A stretch of 64,000 nt of DNA from Pelodera strongyloides (lineage: Eukaryota > Nematoda > Chromadorea > Rhabditida > Rhabditidae). The stretch is from the NCBI GenBank assembly GCA_036852015.1, contig JAANDG010000206.1, forward strand, positions 1-64,000, read 5' to 3'. How positions within the stretch are numbered: the stretch's first letter is position 1; the number at the start of each line of letters is the position of its first letter. A model generated the notes under the pieces. It had not been told where the DNA came from. It did no database searches and worked only from the letters and a program-made list of their open reading frames with translations. The translations under genes were made by a program, and so were the position numbers. This document shows positions 23,601-35,500 of this stretch, one piece after another.

Positions 23601-25732
23601 AGTTCTGTAGCTTGTAGAGTGACGTTTGTCGTCTGCGCACAAACTTATCTGGGTGCTGGCTAGGGATCTTGGCCATATTCAACAACTTTGAAGCGTTATT
23701 AGAAGCATTAACGAGTTGATAATTATGTACGGCTTGGCGAGATCCGTGCTTTCTTCGACGCAAACACGCAAACTTTACCGTACGCAACGAGCGTTGCCGC
23801 AAATTCATAGTAATTTTCTCATCCAAGATGACGTCGTACTAAATACATGCAAACATTTACAGAGGCGAAATTTGGGATTTATTTATTTATTTATTTATTA
23901 AATAACACCACAGGGTGTGCATCACAATGAAATGATGAAAAGAAAGTATTATATAACTCGTCGTGTTGTCGTTGATTAGCAACCAGGTAATTTGATAATA
24001 AAACAGTGGAAATGAAGCGTAATGTATAGGTAATGGCGTCGCATTAGTAAGGCATTAGTGAGGCGTCAGGCATCAATTTAGTACGATCTAAAATTCATAC
24101 TAATGTTATCCTAGACGATGTCGACTTCTACGTCGGTGCCATGCTCGAGGATCCCGTGGTTGGTGGACTAGTTGGAACAACACTTAGTTGTATTATTGGT
24201 GAACAGTTCAAGCGAACAAGGAATGGTGACAGGTGAGTATTAAAGCGAAATACCGGCCGATTTTTGAAACGTATCGTGGAGATGAACTCTTACATATTTA
24301 TGCAATTTTGCTCGAATTTTGCTCATTTATTCTAATTTATGTTCATTTGCATACACTGCATACGAATTTTGGTATATTCGATGTGTTTCAAAAACCGGCC
24401 GGTATTTCGCTTTCGCACAGTTAAAATCCAAAAACATCCAAAACATCCAAGAAAGGGTATTTGTCTCTATACAAATAAGACAGGACAATTACCCTTTGCC
24501 ATTTTGGACCGATCAATGCACCACTTTATCACCTAATATCTCCGTGAGTATTGAAATAGAACACTACTTTTTGTATTCCAAATTTTTATTATCCCTTATA
24601 GAAAATAAAGAAACAAAAAAAAACAGACACAATTTAAGGTGAGCCGATCCCTTTAACTGTGAATAGAGTACCTTCACCGTTGTTTATTTTTCACAGATTA
24701 TACTTATCGAGTTCATCTGCCACGATGTTGCCAGCTGTACGCGAGACTGACTAGACTCTCTAGGTTCTTACAGGAAATTGGCGTCGCGTTGTCTTTATTG
24801 GCAAGCGAGATTGGCACAACTCAGCCGCCGCTAATTGTGTTTAATTTCCACGAGGGTTGCGCCGCGTCGCTGCCAAGTGTTCGCCAAATTTTCGCCACTT
24901 CTTGACCATTTACTTGAAGGACTTATTCAAATTGTTTCAGATTTTACTACGAGAATCCCGGAATCTTCACGCCAAGGCAAGTCGAAGAAGTTAGGAAATC
25001 TTCATTGGCAAAGATTATTTGCAACAACGCTGATCAATTTGAACTTATCTCACAGGTTCGTATTATAATATTATGGCCAGCGCTGGTAGGGAGTCGTAGA
25101 GGTTAGAGGTCAAAGCGAAATAGCGGCCGGTTTTTGAAACGCATCGTCGACAACCGAATACTTACGTATTTATGCTAATTTCTTCGAATTTAGCTCGATT
25201 TTTTATTCTAATTTATGTTCATTTACATAAGCTGCATAAGAATGCTGGTGTACTCGATGCGTTTCAAAAGCCGACCGGTATTTCGCTTTAAGGTTAGGCC
25301 CGTCCTCGCGAGAGATCTGAACTCCGCGCGGGTCCCGTGCCTGAAACACACGGTCCGCCATGCTCTGGGTTTTTGGTTTTTGGTATTGAGGAAACGTAAA
25401 CAAAGAAGACAACATATCTCAAAAGCCAATACTAATAAGATGCCGCGCTACTTGGTAGAGGTATTCATTGGTAGGTCGGTTAGCAATTGTTATAAGCCGT
25501 TAAGGGTGCTGGTAGAGAACTGCGAATGATGATCTTACAAAACTGTTATCTTACAAAATTTGACATGTTCCTTCTTATTCACTATGCAAAAGCAAAATTC
25601 ATCTGGAATTCCAAATTATCCTCAGGTTACGGTATTCCATCTCTCTTTTAGGATGCATTCTTGCTGCCCGGCTCACAACTTACACCATGCACACAGTTGG
25701 CGGGTGTCGACCTGAGCGCTTGGAAGGAATAA
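7045..25732 (+). CDS. ShKT-domain animal haem peroxidase, gene 1 (5' signal exon not found)
   Basis: Probable secreted haem peroxidase oxidising substrates with hydrogen peroxide in cuticle or extracellular matrix. Exons: 7045-7160, 7559-7612, 10385-11008, 16343-16513, 16837-16944, 17478-17602, 17928-17971, 18316-18452, 18603-18697, 19044-19095, 19480-19617, 19960-20096, 20972-21077, 21627-21764, 22041-22140, 22615-22708, 22869-22931, 23451-23560, 24115-24232, 24941-25055, 25652-25732. They join in phase to 908 aa plus a missing phase-1 first exon. Residues 17-56 are a ShKT domain (CLTNGCC...CRFW...GEC...CGTC); 58-320 a Thr/Pro/Arg-rich linker; 359 onward the peroxidase. Active-site residues seen: distal His 456 (QFGQFISHD), Arg 581 (AGDIR), REHNR, proximal His 678 (FRFGHGMI). 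The Asp that precedes the distal His in myeloperoxidase is Ser here. ShKT plus peroxidase resembles the nematode SKPO/MLT-7 group; I cannot assign orthology. Paralogue of the gene at 32505. Confidence 0.9.
7277..7351 (+). repeat. tRNA-like sequence (pol III A and B box)
   Basis: TAGCGTAGTGGTTAACGCAG and GGTTCGATTCC match tRNA A- and B-boxes, but the acceptor stem does not pair well. In an intron of peroxidase gene 1. Probably a tRNA-derived repeat. Confidence 0.5.
8280..8372. repeat. Short tandem repeat TGTCACAAGG
   Basis: A unit of about 10-12 bp (GTGTCACAAG / ATGTCACAAG) repeated about eight times in the first long intron of peroxidase gene 1. Confidence 0.9.
9520..9598. repeat. (CT)n tract
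   Basis: Nearly pure CT repeat in an intron of peroxidase gene 1; an interrupted GA tract follows at 9763-9876. Confidence 0.95.
10385..11008 (+). other. Linker exon of peroxidase gene 1 (Thr/Pro/Arg-rich)
   Basis: A 624-nt exon (208 codons) bounded by a good acceptor (GATTTCAG) and a GTAAAT donor, phase 0 on both sides and so compatible with the ShKT exon before and the peroxidase exons after. It encodes low-complexity sequence: Arg-rich start, then Thr runs (TTTTVTT), RPTRPTRP repeats and a Pro/Lys-rich end. No ATG lies in frame before its last codons, so it is not a separate gene. Such linkers are often heavily O-glycosylated; that is inference. Its GC content is higher than in the flanking introns. 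Confidence 0.75.
11600..11690 (+). repeat. tRNA-like sequence in left arm of the 4.1-kb element
   Basis: TAGCATAATGGATAGCTCTT and GTGTTCAATTCC resemble A- and B-boxes; stems are poor. Confidence 0.4.
12018..12195. repeat. Direct repeat flanking the satellite, left copy
   Basis: From CTGTTGGTCTGAGGAC to GCGCAACCGCGAGAG; the same sequence, with small deletions, lies at about 14508-14660 on the other side of the satellite. Confidence 0.8.
12900..14460. repeat. Satellite array, 130/137-bp unit, 12 copies
   Basis: The phrase AAAATTAGGTTGACGTGCAA recurs with spacings of 130, 137, 130, 137, 130, 130, 130, 137, 130, 137 and 130 bp. The longer form has an extra 7-bp GATGAAT-type duplication. Units differ at few positions. 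Long frames inside are by-products of the repeat. Confidence 0.95.
15284..15356 (-). repeat. tRNA-like sequence in right arm of the 4.1-kb element
   Basis: Minus strand: GTGGCTCAGTGGATAGAGCG and AGGTTCAATTCCGG. Better preserved than the copy in the left arm. Confidence 0.5.
17276..17444 (+). mobile_element. Short non-autonomous Helitron, copy 1
   Basis: Starts TCTTATTATGTAAAAGAG after an A; ends with a small hairpin (GCCTCAGGCGGC) then GTAGTCGTCTGG before a T. This is Helitron structure: 5' TC, 3' CTRR, hairpin about 10 nt before the end, insertion between A and T. It lies in an intron of peroxidase gene 1, just before exon 7 of the model (17478). Confidence 0.75.
19184..19322 (-). repeat. 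Dispersed repeat G, copy 3 (inverted)
   Basis: Inverted and more diverged copy (CATTACGGTTGATTTCCATT to the AATAAATAAATAAATTA end). Confidence 0.75.
20302..20423. mobile_element. Fold-back family B, copy 1 (internally deleted)
   Basis: Ends TTAAAGCGAAATGCTA / TAGCATTTCGCTTTAA with CCCCTTTGGAAAAT. The left arm is mostly deleted compared with the other two copies. Confidence 0.8.
21133..21302. mobile_element. Fold-back family B, copy 2
   Basis: Nearly perfect inverted repeat with arms of about 80 bp (AAATTTGCATATGATAAGCA and so on) around a short centre with CGATCGTCCACGGC. In an intron of peroxidase gene 1. Confidence 0.85.
22320..22475 (+). repeat. Dispersed repeat G, copy 1
   Basis: Begins TTATTTATTAAATAACACCA with CAGGGT, ends near CGTAATGTATAGGTAAT; 155 bp. 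In an intron of peroxidase gene 1. Confidence 0.8.
22938..23070. repeat. Tandem repeat ACAAAATACAAACTACAACA
   Basis: An AT-rich unit of about 45 bp repeated nearly three times just after exon 17 of the gene-1 list. Confidence 0.85.
23880..24035 (+). repeat. Dispersed repeat G, copy 2
   Basis: About 90 percent like copy 1 by eye; in the intron before exon 20 of the gene-1 model. Confidence 0.8.
24241..24413. mobile_element. MITE family A, copy 1
   Basis: Terminal inverted repeat TAAAGCGAAATACCGGCCGG with TTTTTGAAAC inside it, AT-rich centre of about 180 bp in all. In an intron of peroxidase gene 1. Family A ends define the other copies listed. Confidence 0.85.
24470..24655. mobile_element. 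Fold-back family D, right half only
   Basis: Ends AGGTGAGCCGATCCCTTTAA and matches the right arm of the 56481 copy; no left terminus is found. In an intron of peroxidase gene 1. Confidence 0.7.
25112..25290. mobile_element. MITE family A, copy 2
   Basis: Both terminal repeats present; lies in the last intron of peroxidase gene 1. Confidence 0.85.
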
Positions 25733-25733
25733 A
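25728..25733 (+). terminator. Poly(A) signal of peroxidase gene 1
   Basis: AATAAA overlaps the TAA stop codon of the last exon (stop at 25730-25732). It is the nearest canonical signal, and would imply a very short 3' UTR. Confidence 0.4.
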
Positions 25734-25751
25734 TTTATGTTTTTAATTTTT

Positions 25752-25898
25752 TTAAAGCGGTGTTGCACGTGGTTTGTGAAACCTATGATTTATGATGGAT
25801 AACTACATTCCCCTGTATCCCATGCAAATTTTTTCTGCCAGTATGAATGAAAAATTGTCCAGCATACATTCCACAAACCACGTACAATACAGCTTTAA
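25752..25898. mobile_element. Fold-back family E, copy 2
   Basis: Ends TTTAAAGCGGTGTTGCACGT with GGTTTGTG, inverse at the right. Just after the stop codon of peroxidase gene 1. Confidence 0.75.
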
Positions 25899-27745
25899 TA
25901 TTCAACTTTTGATTAATGAATAATCCTAATTTATCAAATCGCTTTTTATCTCAAAATGTATACAAATTGATTACTCGAAACACCTCATTTCAAAGCATTC
26001 CAGTTTAATTTTCTCAATTTTCAATTTCATTTTCCTTTTGTTTTTATTTTAGATTCATAATATGAACTCAGGTTATTAGAAGAGTGTTTTATCGATTTAT
26101 TGATTTTTTTTCGCTTTTTTACTTTCCAAAAGATTGTCTGGTTTCTTAACATTAATATTGGCATCATGGAGTTTGCTCATACTCAGCTCATAGTACGGTA
26201 GTAGGCCATTTTTGTCAATATCGATCGATTACCTAGGTAAGTCTAAAAGTAGGTTACGGTAGTTTTTCCAGTATATAGTAGGCACCCCCACCAACCCTCG
26301 ATACAGGTAATGTTTTATCATTGTTTCACGTTTTATTATTTTAGAGTGTAATTGTACACATTAATTTGTAAAATGTACTATATAACTCATTAATATGTAT
26401 GTGATATAAGTGATGGAAAAATAATTGCGAACCAGTGCTCACTAATCACCAATGAGTTTAAAAAGGACTCTTGTATTTTAAATTGAATTTTTATTTTACT
26501 TTTGCTAAAAGTGTCATCAGTCAATCAGTGAGCGTTGGTCTTATAGGAAATGATAAAATATGTATAACTAAAAAGCTTAATATTTCTTTCCGTTTTCTGT
26601 TATTTTATATCGCGAGGTTCACATGAAATCTATAGATAAAGTATATAAGTTGCAAATTAACATTTGGGGGCGCAAAAATGGGTCCAAAGTCCAAAACTGA
26701 TACAAAATTTGCATATTGAAGTGAACCTGGTGTATGTCCTCCCATACAACCTATATTTTATGTGGTTATACTTTCTCGATATTTTACTCATTGCAAATCG
26801 CTCAATTAATTGTAAATTGTATTTTGTACCTTGTAGTTTATAATTTGTATTTTGTACTTGTATTATTTCGTACACTGCTCTATCCGTTGGTGTACATATT
26901 GCCATGTATTTTTTCTTGTTTTATTTTTATTTTTATTCTTTATATGTTTATTCCTTGCTAGCGTCTCAGTCAGTCGATCCTTACATGCATTTCTGTCAGA
27001 TATTTTTATTTTGCATTTATTAAATAAAAATAATAAAATGTATAATGGTTGGTGCTGTTTGATTTTTCTTACTGTACTGTTGGCGTACTCAAGATAAACC
27101 GTACTCCAAATAAGATAAACGAGAAAACATTAGATTTTTTTTCGATTGGCCGGCCGAGCTAACGGCTAAAATCCACATCTCAATCAATCTTCAGATCTTG
27201 GGCTCAAACTTTAAATCATATGATAATCATATGATAAAGAAAGAGTGACAAATCAAACGATAAATGATCGAAAAACAATAATTTTCAAAGATCACATCAA
27301 AACAAACGTCAATCGATATGATCAAGCGCTCAAACGCAAACTGAGTCCAAACTTTTAAATCAGAAATCATCAGCTGATCATAAGCTTCTGCTCAACCTCT
27401 ACCGCTAGAGGGCGAGGCGTGCGCCGCGCGCCGTGCCCTCTAGTTAATATAAGATATGTATTACAGTAATCTGTAATCTCACACAATCTCACTGCAAAGC
27501 GGAAGTAAAAAAAACGAACAAAAAAATTATTTAAATGTGTAATGTTTTCGATAACATCAAGTACTTTATAAAAAAGCAATGATGAAAAAATTTTACCATA
27601 CCAACCTATATATTATGCTTTATTACAACATTCAGTAAATCATTCATGATATTTGATTATAAAATGCTGAGAAACGATCGTAAATTAATCAGTCTCCACC
27701 GAGGAGCTTCTGGATTGATACCTGCTGACTTTTTCAGTTCACTTT

Positions 27746-27929
27746 TAAAGCGAAATACCATCCGGTTTTTAAAACACATAGAGTACAACATCATTCTTAT
27801 GCAGCTTCTTATGCAAATGAACGTAAATTGGAATAAAAAATCGAGTTAAATTCTAGCCATTTTGCATCGATACGTAAGAATTCAATTGTCCACGATACGT
27901 TTCAAAAACCGATCGGTATTTCGCTTTAA
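27746..27929. mobile_element. MITE family A, copy 3
   Basis: Both terminal repeats present; intergenic between the two peroxidase genes. Confidence 0.85.
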
Positions 27930-28335
27930 CTTTTCAACTTATAAACTTCAGTTTCTTGTACTTGACACTTTTCTTTGTGGGATTCGGTTAACTTAGTATA
28001 TATTTCATAATTATCTTCATTTTTTTATTCGATTTGTGCCCTAAATAAGTAAATAAATAAACCAAAGAAGTGAGGGATAACAGTTATATAAAAGAACAAA
28101 TTTATGCAAATTTGTTCCCTTTCCTTCATTGCATAGCTATTTAGTGCCCTTGTTATTCCTATACCTCGAAAACTACAGTATCGCAGAACGGGCGGAACGT
28201 CGTGTCGAGAGTCGAGACTGCATAAAACAGTAATACGGTAATACATTAATACATAGTGACAACATGACGATGGGTGACAAAGTGAACGTATCCTATAAAG
28301 GGGTGAATAATGCGAGGTGGAAGGTTATGAAACTC

Positions 28336-28377
28336 TCTCTCACTCTCTCTCTCTCTCTTCTCTCTCTATCTCTCTCA

Positions 28378-28417
<40 letters not shown>

Positions 28418-28421
28418 GTGA
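28336..28421. repeat. (CT)n tract
   Basis: CT microsatellite between the peroxidase genes. Confidence 0.95.
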
Positions 28422-31031
28422 AACCTCCACCTCTCGAGTTGATTTATAATATGCATATTCGTAACAATGGACAATTTCCTGGGAACGCGCTTCGCGCGCC
28501 CAGACAACGAGTAGAATTTCCATCTTTTATTAAAAATAAATATCAAAATGTTGTACCCGAAAACATATGAATTGTCTGTCATATATGTGTTGTGGCTAGT
28601 AGTAGAGCAACATTTTTAAACCACTTGACATTTTTTTAAAAGCTGTATAGCACGTGGTTTATGTGCTGCACAACTGCGTGTCAATGTATTATATGCTTAT
28701 TTACGCTATGTTGAGTGGACATCGTTGAGCTTTACTTGTTTTGCAAAAGTAAACCCAATCAGACAAATAGCACCTTTGTTTTTCTTCCTTCGAAAGTAAA
28801 GGACGAAGTGAATCGACACCAAAAATAAAAAAAGGTTATTTCGGAAAGACTGTTTTTTTTTTTCGATTTTTGTATAAAGTATCTCTACCAATGTGCTCAA
28901 TCGTCTCCGAGTTATGGTCATTATTATTAGTTCTGTTATATGACGAGCGGCCGAAACGTATGTAGTAAACCTTAACTCCACTGTAAGAACCTACGTTCCC
29001 CTCGTGAACTATCAAAAGAGTTACGTTTCATGAACTAAGACTACCGTTCAAAATTCTTTGCATCAGATGCAAATCATGCTCCATTTTATGTATGCAATTC
29101 TGCCACTGACTGGCACATAAATTAGCATATAGTTCACGGGAATGCAGTAGTTCACAAGCCACGTCACGTCGGTCACGTACCATACCTCTTTAACATTGTA
29201 TTAATATTAACTTTATTAACCCCCCTCCCCTGATTATATTTCTTCTATTTCGCTCATGTGCAGGCACATGGTCGCTCCAGTTTCGCGCGCACCACGTGCG
29301 CTTATTTGGCCAAAGCATCACTCGCATTGTTATATTTATGCCTCACGGCAGGGTATTGAAAACTAATCCGATTTCACTAGTACGCATCTCATTGTTGTAC
29401 CGGGTTTAACTTTCACCCGCGCCCGCGCTGAGCGCGCCCGGCTGGAAAAAGGTGGTGATACCCTTGCCAGCCCGGGGGGATAACTTTTTTTGTTTACTTT
29501 GGGTGGCGTCATGGCAGACAACAATGCGTTTCACACCTTGGCGCGCCCTTGAGGGCTAGGGTTTTTTTCACTCTCGAATGTTAGGATTATAGCTAGCGAT
29601 TCGAGACTCCCGGACCATTGTTATTTCTTTAAGTTACGAAAGGTTTAACTTAAAGCCTGACCTTTGTCCTTGAAACCATTATGAAACAGTTTTTTTGTGG
29701 GTTTGGACTTGGTTGAAAAGCTGGGTTTCGAGTTGTAATACATCAGTCGAACGCTGCTTGTCGTAGTGTTCGGTGGAAAGTTCGGAATTTCAGTATTACC
29801 TTAGTTTACATTTACTAAGAAAAATATGGATTAGAATATTACTATTAATTGGCTCATTGCTTGTTGTTAGTAAACTTCCCATTTTTTTCTGCAATTTAGT
29901 GATTGCCTTATAGTTTAGCGCACGTATTAGTAACCTGTGCATACTCTTATTGTTGCGTTTTATTCTAATTCTTTTCGTATACTATATGACTTATAGTTTA
30001 AGCATAGTAACTAACTGCTCCAAAGTTTATTCTACTTTAGCGGGTCCTCACGATTGTTATGTTTTTATTGACTGCCTTATTTTTTCTGCAACCCGTGGGT
30101 GGATTTTTGATGTCTTGTGATATCTCATTGATATTTTAATGCAAATATTTTCATTGAAATAAGATAATATTGCTGACATCATATGAATATTACAACGAGT
30201 GGAATGCTTAAGAAATTATGAAAGTTCCCGAGAAATTGAGTGAATGGAAAGCATTTATTTTATAGATATAAACTTCTGCCGCATTGCCTCGTTGCCATAT
30301 CTTGCTGAATAATAATTCATATGCTGCTTCCCTCTAATATTTTTTTAAAATAATTCATAATTTGAAAAGCGTTCCAATTGACTGTATTCTGTAGATAATA
30401 TCCATTGAACCAACAGTGCAAACTTTCTTTTACAAACCTACAATACATACATTTTAGTTATGTACATGTTGAATGTATACAAATGTATATACATTATATT
30501 TTTAATATCAATCTCGAGTCCAACCAATTACGTTTGCTAATTTGTTGGTGAATTATCATGCCCCTTTCTAAATTATGACTAAATCCATCCTGATCTTTAC
30601 TAGATCGTTGCCAAGTCTTTACTAAGACGTTTCCTTGAAACTTACCATATTTCAGTTTCCAAAAAGTTGCATTTAGAACGGCCTTGGTAAGCACAGGTCA
30701 CTCGAATGTTTTATATACGAGTTTTAAATAGTCCGAACTTGTATTTTCCTGCATGTGTTCCTTTCCAAAATTTCAATTGAGTAGTTCCTTTTTCCAAGAA
30801 AATATAAAAATTATATAAGAAGTTTTAGCACGAGACCGGACTCTTTCAAGAGTTAGAGGTTAGTTGGAGTTTCCGGTTGTATTTTGTTGGAGTATGCTAT
30901 ACTTTGATTAATAAGACGCTTTACTATTTTCGTGACGTCATTTGACACATAGAATGCTGTCACCAAAGTTAGAGTCTTTAATAATGCGAAAATCAGGAAG
31001 AGTTTCACAATATGAACGTAAAAGGAAAACA

Positions 31032-31138
31032 TTATAGCGGTAGGACACGCGGTTTGTGAAACTTATTCTGGACAAGTAAGCTTTCACGTATTATATGCAA
31101 ATTTTCTGTATGTTACAAACCACGTGTTATTCCCTTTC
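31032..31138. mobile_element. Fold-back family E, copy 3
   Basis: TATAGCGGTAGGACACGCGG with GTTTGTGAAAC, and ACAAACCACGTG at the right. Intergenic between the peroxidases. Confidence 0.6.
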
Positions 31139-31183
31139 ATACAATGAGATAATTGGCTTTCGCTCTCTACCAACGGGTGAAAG

Positions 31184-31292
31184 GTTCTGTGCTATGAAGG
31201 AATGCCCTAATTTTGACCCGTGCTGTTTCTGGACAAGTCCTGACTTCCAAAAGACCGAGACGCATGCTGACCACATACTAACTAGATCCTAA
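31184..31292 (+). pseudogene. Possible ShKT exon relic
   Basis: The frame reads GERFCAMKECPNFDPCCFWTS. Its C-x4-C ... C-FW-TS pattern resembles the first ShKT half-exon of the two peroxidases (C-x4-CC ... CRFWS), with the spacing off by one residue. No partner exon or signal peptide is seen before the peroxidase at 32505. A chance resemblance is possible. Confidence 0.2.
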
Positions 31293-32480
31293 TAGTAAGT
31301 ACATACTAATTTGCTAATATTCCACTGGCCCACATATTAACTACATACTTACGTCCAACGAAATTATTTTCTTAACTATTGATCTCTCCATTCTCTAAAC
31401 TCTGTACCACATACAGTATATTGTATGTCTACAAACAATTTTTACTCCCTACAACTGCGCCTCAGCTCTGAACTCTCAACTACACCAATTCCTATCTACT
31501 ATCTAATCTACTATGTATTCAGTAGCAAACCAATACCCCAATAAATGATACCAAACTCCTTGAATTCCTATTGTGGTGTGAAAAACTTTATATCAATATA
31601 TGGTAAGAGTTTTCCAGCTAGAAAATTTGCATACTCTCGGCTTCTGACCATCAAGGTTCAACCATTTTTCATAGTAATTGCGAAACGAAGGTCTGGTAGC
31701 CTGCAGGCGAACCCTATAATTTTCTTATTCCTTATTCTTACAAAGTCTTGTTTCTTCTTCTAAAAATATATATTCTTCAAGAAAAATATAAGCAAGAAAG
31801 ATTTATATGAAAACAAATGAACTTGGTAGGTTTTTTTAGTATTATTTTTTTCAAGCATTACTCTTTAGTAACATTTGAAATATGGCTAGAAAGTGTTTAG
31901 ATAATACTAATGTTTCACTAATGATATAAAGCGTAAGTAATGACAGACTCTCCGCTAATTTTAAAATTCTCGTCTTATATCGGTGTATTCCACTGCGTGT
32001 CCAGGAAAAAACACGAATAGTTGTATATATTGTTTTTATATTTAATTGTTGGTTATAGTTATAGATATGTTGAGGGGGCGGGTTATTTATATGTTTTTTT
32101 TTGGTGAAAAATGTTATGCAAAGGCCAAGGGTGTATTATTTTGTGTGTATATTTAACATGTAGAACAAAAACACATACTTTTTGAAAATATGTTAGTTAT
32201 TCGTGTTTTATATGATTAGTGCTTGTTTTCTTCCTACCTATAATAAATGCACCTATACCCTAGTATCTATTTTTTTACAGCAATTCCAAAAGAAATAAAA
32301 TTACCATGTCTTTATTGTGGAACTATTCACTTATACTTATTACTATTACTGTGGATTTGAACATTCTGAACACAGTAAAATCTCTTTATTTAAAGGTTAA
32401 AACCTAAATTAGTTTCTTCTTTTGATTGTTCAAGCATGTTAAATAAAAATAAAAAATAAAAATAATTAAATAAAGTCTTT

Positions 32481-32489
32481 CCATTTCAG
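32481..32489 (+). promoter_or_regulatory. Probable spliced-leader acceptor of peroxidase gene 2
   Basis: CCATTTCAG ends 15 bp before the ATG at 32505, with no coding sequence before it. This is the usual layout of an outron 3' splice site in nematodes. An ordinary intron in the 5' UTR would look the same. Confidence 0.5.
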
Positions 32490-32504
32490 TTTTGCTGTAT
32501 AGAA

Positions 32505-35500
32505 ATGCGTGCTCTACTCAGTGCTACAGTGCTGGGAATCTTGTTGGGAGGTAAGCATTTTGTTCCAAAAATATATATTCGTCATTTTTTCATATAAAAC
32601 ATAATAATTGCAGTACCTTTATTTAGTTGCAACTGCTCGAGAATGTTCCACTGAAACATGTTGTGACGATCACAAATTTTGTCGATTTTGGTCGACGAAG
32701 GTAGGGATATCGATTAAATTATCCATTTACGTCAAAACCCTTTAGGCTTAGGTTTTTCTTTTATTTCTTGTAAAGAATTCTGTGGCACTCTTTATAAAGC
32801 GAAATACCGGCCGGTTTTTGAAACGCATCTCAAGTACGTGCATTCCTATGCATTTATGCAACGTGGGGTCTAACTTGGGTCTAGTTTTTATTCTAATTCT
32901 TGCTCATTTTCATATGCTGCATAAGAAAGCAGGTGTACGCAATGCGTTTCAAAAACCGGCCGGTATTTCGCTTTAAAGCAAAATGCTAGCCCCTTTGGAA
33001 GATTTGCATATGATTAGCAAATCATATGTATCCTATGCTAATTTTGTACGATTGCCGTGGACGATCGTACAAAATTAGCATAGGATACATAGGATTTGCT
33101 TATCATATGCAAATTTTCCAAAGGGGCTAGCATTTCGCTTTAAGTAATAATCATTTTGGCTTTGCTTTCTGTCTTTTTATGTAAATTACGGCAGCTACGT
33201 TACAGTTTTACGTAAGCATGCCCACTTTTCGATCCCTCCGGAGAAGAACACATCGGAGCTTTTCATCCACTAGCAATAAAAGGCTATCAATGTATAAATA
33301 TTGCTGTCTTTTTCAGGGTGAATGCACCACAAACCCCGATTGGATGCTTCAGAACTGTCAGATGTCGTGCAATGTTTGCAAGGCAACCGTACCGCAAATT
33401 TCAGCACAATTGGACTCTGGTAAATTAGCATAATGTATACATTTAGCTTCAGAAAATGTGCACTTACCCAAACTTTTTCTTGCCAGCGCACGACACGCTG
33501 GTTTTTTTTTTATTTTTGCATTTTCTTACTTTATGTGAGAGCTAGGGGTAATGGATTGAAAGAATAAATGAGTTGAATGTTCATGTTAAATGAAAATGAA
33601 ATATTCCCATTCTTGTTTATATTATCTTATATTCCTACCAGATGGTTATCGCCGCCTGAGGCGACTATACAGGACATACTACGACATACTTATAATAATT
33701 GGGATATTCTAATTTCCGTTGCGGACATGCGAGCCTTCAAAATTTCTTCTTTATATAATAAGATTATTCAGCCCCTCGCAGACAACATCCATCATCAGCG
33801 CCAGTGGGGTGTCAGACTGTGGTTACTAGACTCGGTACGTTTCTTGCAATTGCTTTTGTAATTATTCTCAGATCTGATTGCTTGTGCAATTACAAGAATT
33901 CTAATTTTTACTTTTACGACAACCCTGCATTTCCAAAAATTTATTTATTTATTTATTTTGACTTCAATGATTCCCTATAACTATTCTCCCTTTCGATGTG
34001 CTGTAGTTTGATTCAATGGGTCTAAAAAAAACTATTTGCCTTTAAATGACTTGCAAAACAAAATCATTTAAAGCGAAATACCGGCCGGTTTTTGAAGCGC
34101 ATCGAGTCCACCAGCATTCTTATGCAGCTTATGCAAATGACCATATATCATAAAAAATGGAGCTAAATTCGAGTAAATTAGCATAAATACGTGAGAATTC
34201 GGTTGACAACATTGCGTTTCAAAAACCGGCCGGTATTCCGCTTTAAAACAAAAAAAGGCAAAATAACCATTTAGTTGATAATCGCCGTATTATGACGCCA
34301 GAAGAGATGCAGGTCATCTGGAAAGGACGTCCATGTTCGGATCTTCAGGTTATTAATTATCGTCGTTAGGAGTACTTCGTACTTTAGTGTTAGCGGTTCA
34401 CAGGCGCCGGTAATCTGCGTGTTCGTTACCGTCCTTCGACACCTACGGTACCGTAATGTGCCGTAACAATATTGTATACATATGAAGTTGCATACGGCAA
34501 GATGTGATCAATATTGATTACCCTGATTTTAGCCAACCCCCGACTGCGAGCGCAATATCTGCTATCACAAGAAGTATCGCTCATTCGACGGAACGTGTAA
34601 CAATCTACAGAAAGCAATTTTGGCAAGTATTTGCATCGATTTTTCATATTATTATCTTGCGATAATATAAAGGCTTCTGCCGGTGCACGACGTTTACGGG
34701 GCAATTAGTAATTATTAAAAATGTTAATAATTAGTACTTAATTGCTGCTTTAGGGAGCCTCGTACACGACGTACGGTCGCCTATTATCGGCGCAATATGA
34801 CGACGGAACACAGGCAATGAATGGTAATCCTGATTTTTTTCAATTTTGGTTCTTACTTAGACTTCGAGATGACCTTTTAGCTGACGCGAATTGCGAATAT
34901 AGTGAAAAGACCGTAACATTTTAAAGCGACATGCCAGCCGGTTTTTGAAAGGCATCTCAAATATCTGCATTCTTATGCAATTATGCTAAGTGGGGTCGAA
35001 TTGGGGTATATTTTTTATTCTAATTTATGCTCATTTGCATATGATGCATAAGAAAGCAGGGGTATGCGATGCGTTTCAAAAACCGGCCTGTAGGGCCGAA
35101 CACCCAAAAATAGAAAAAAATATAAATGTTTAGCACATGGAAGACCGTCCCCGCGTACACTCGTAACTTTTCTCCTGTCGAACAGAGCTGTGATTCCGCT
35201 AAAGGTATTTTATTTTTGTTTTGATTTTTTGGGCATCCTGAGGTTTATATTTTATTTTTACCAGCTTTTGATATTGCAATATATTAGTATTTAATTAATC
35301 ATCACAAAAAACTAATAGAACAAATTACTAAAGCAATACTTCCTGTGTATGATTCTGGTAAAAGGCCCTCATAGTTAATTTTAGTGCGGTATTAGTGCGT
35401 ATTTAGTAGTAATTTTATTTTGCTGATAACATACATAGATATGTATTGTTTCAAAACCTACTGATTAATACAGTACAAACCCAAGTAACTAAAGAAAGTA

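Larger units (their letters stand above)
25899..31031. other. Intergenic region between the peroxidases
   Basis: AT-rich DNA without a supported exon on either strand. Contains MITE A copy 3, a CT tract and scattered pieces of family E (28630-28700, 29130-29195). Confidence 0.5.
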
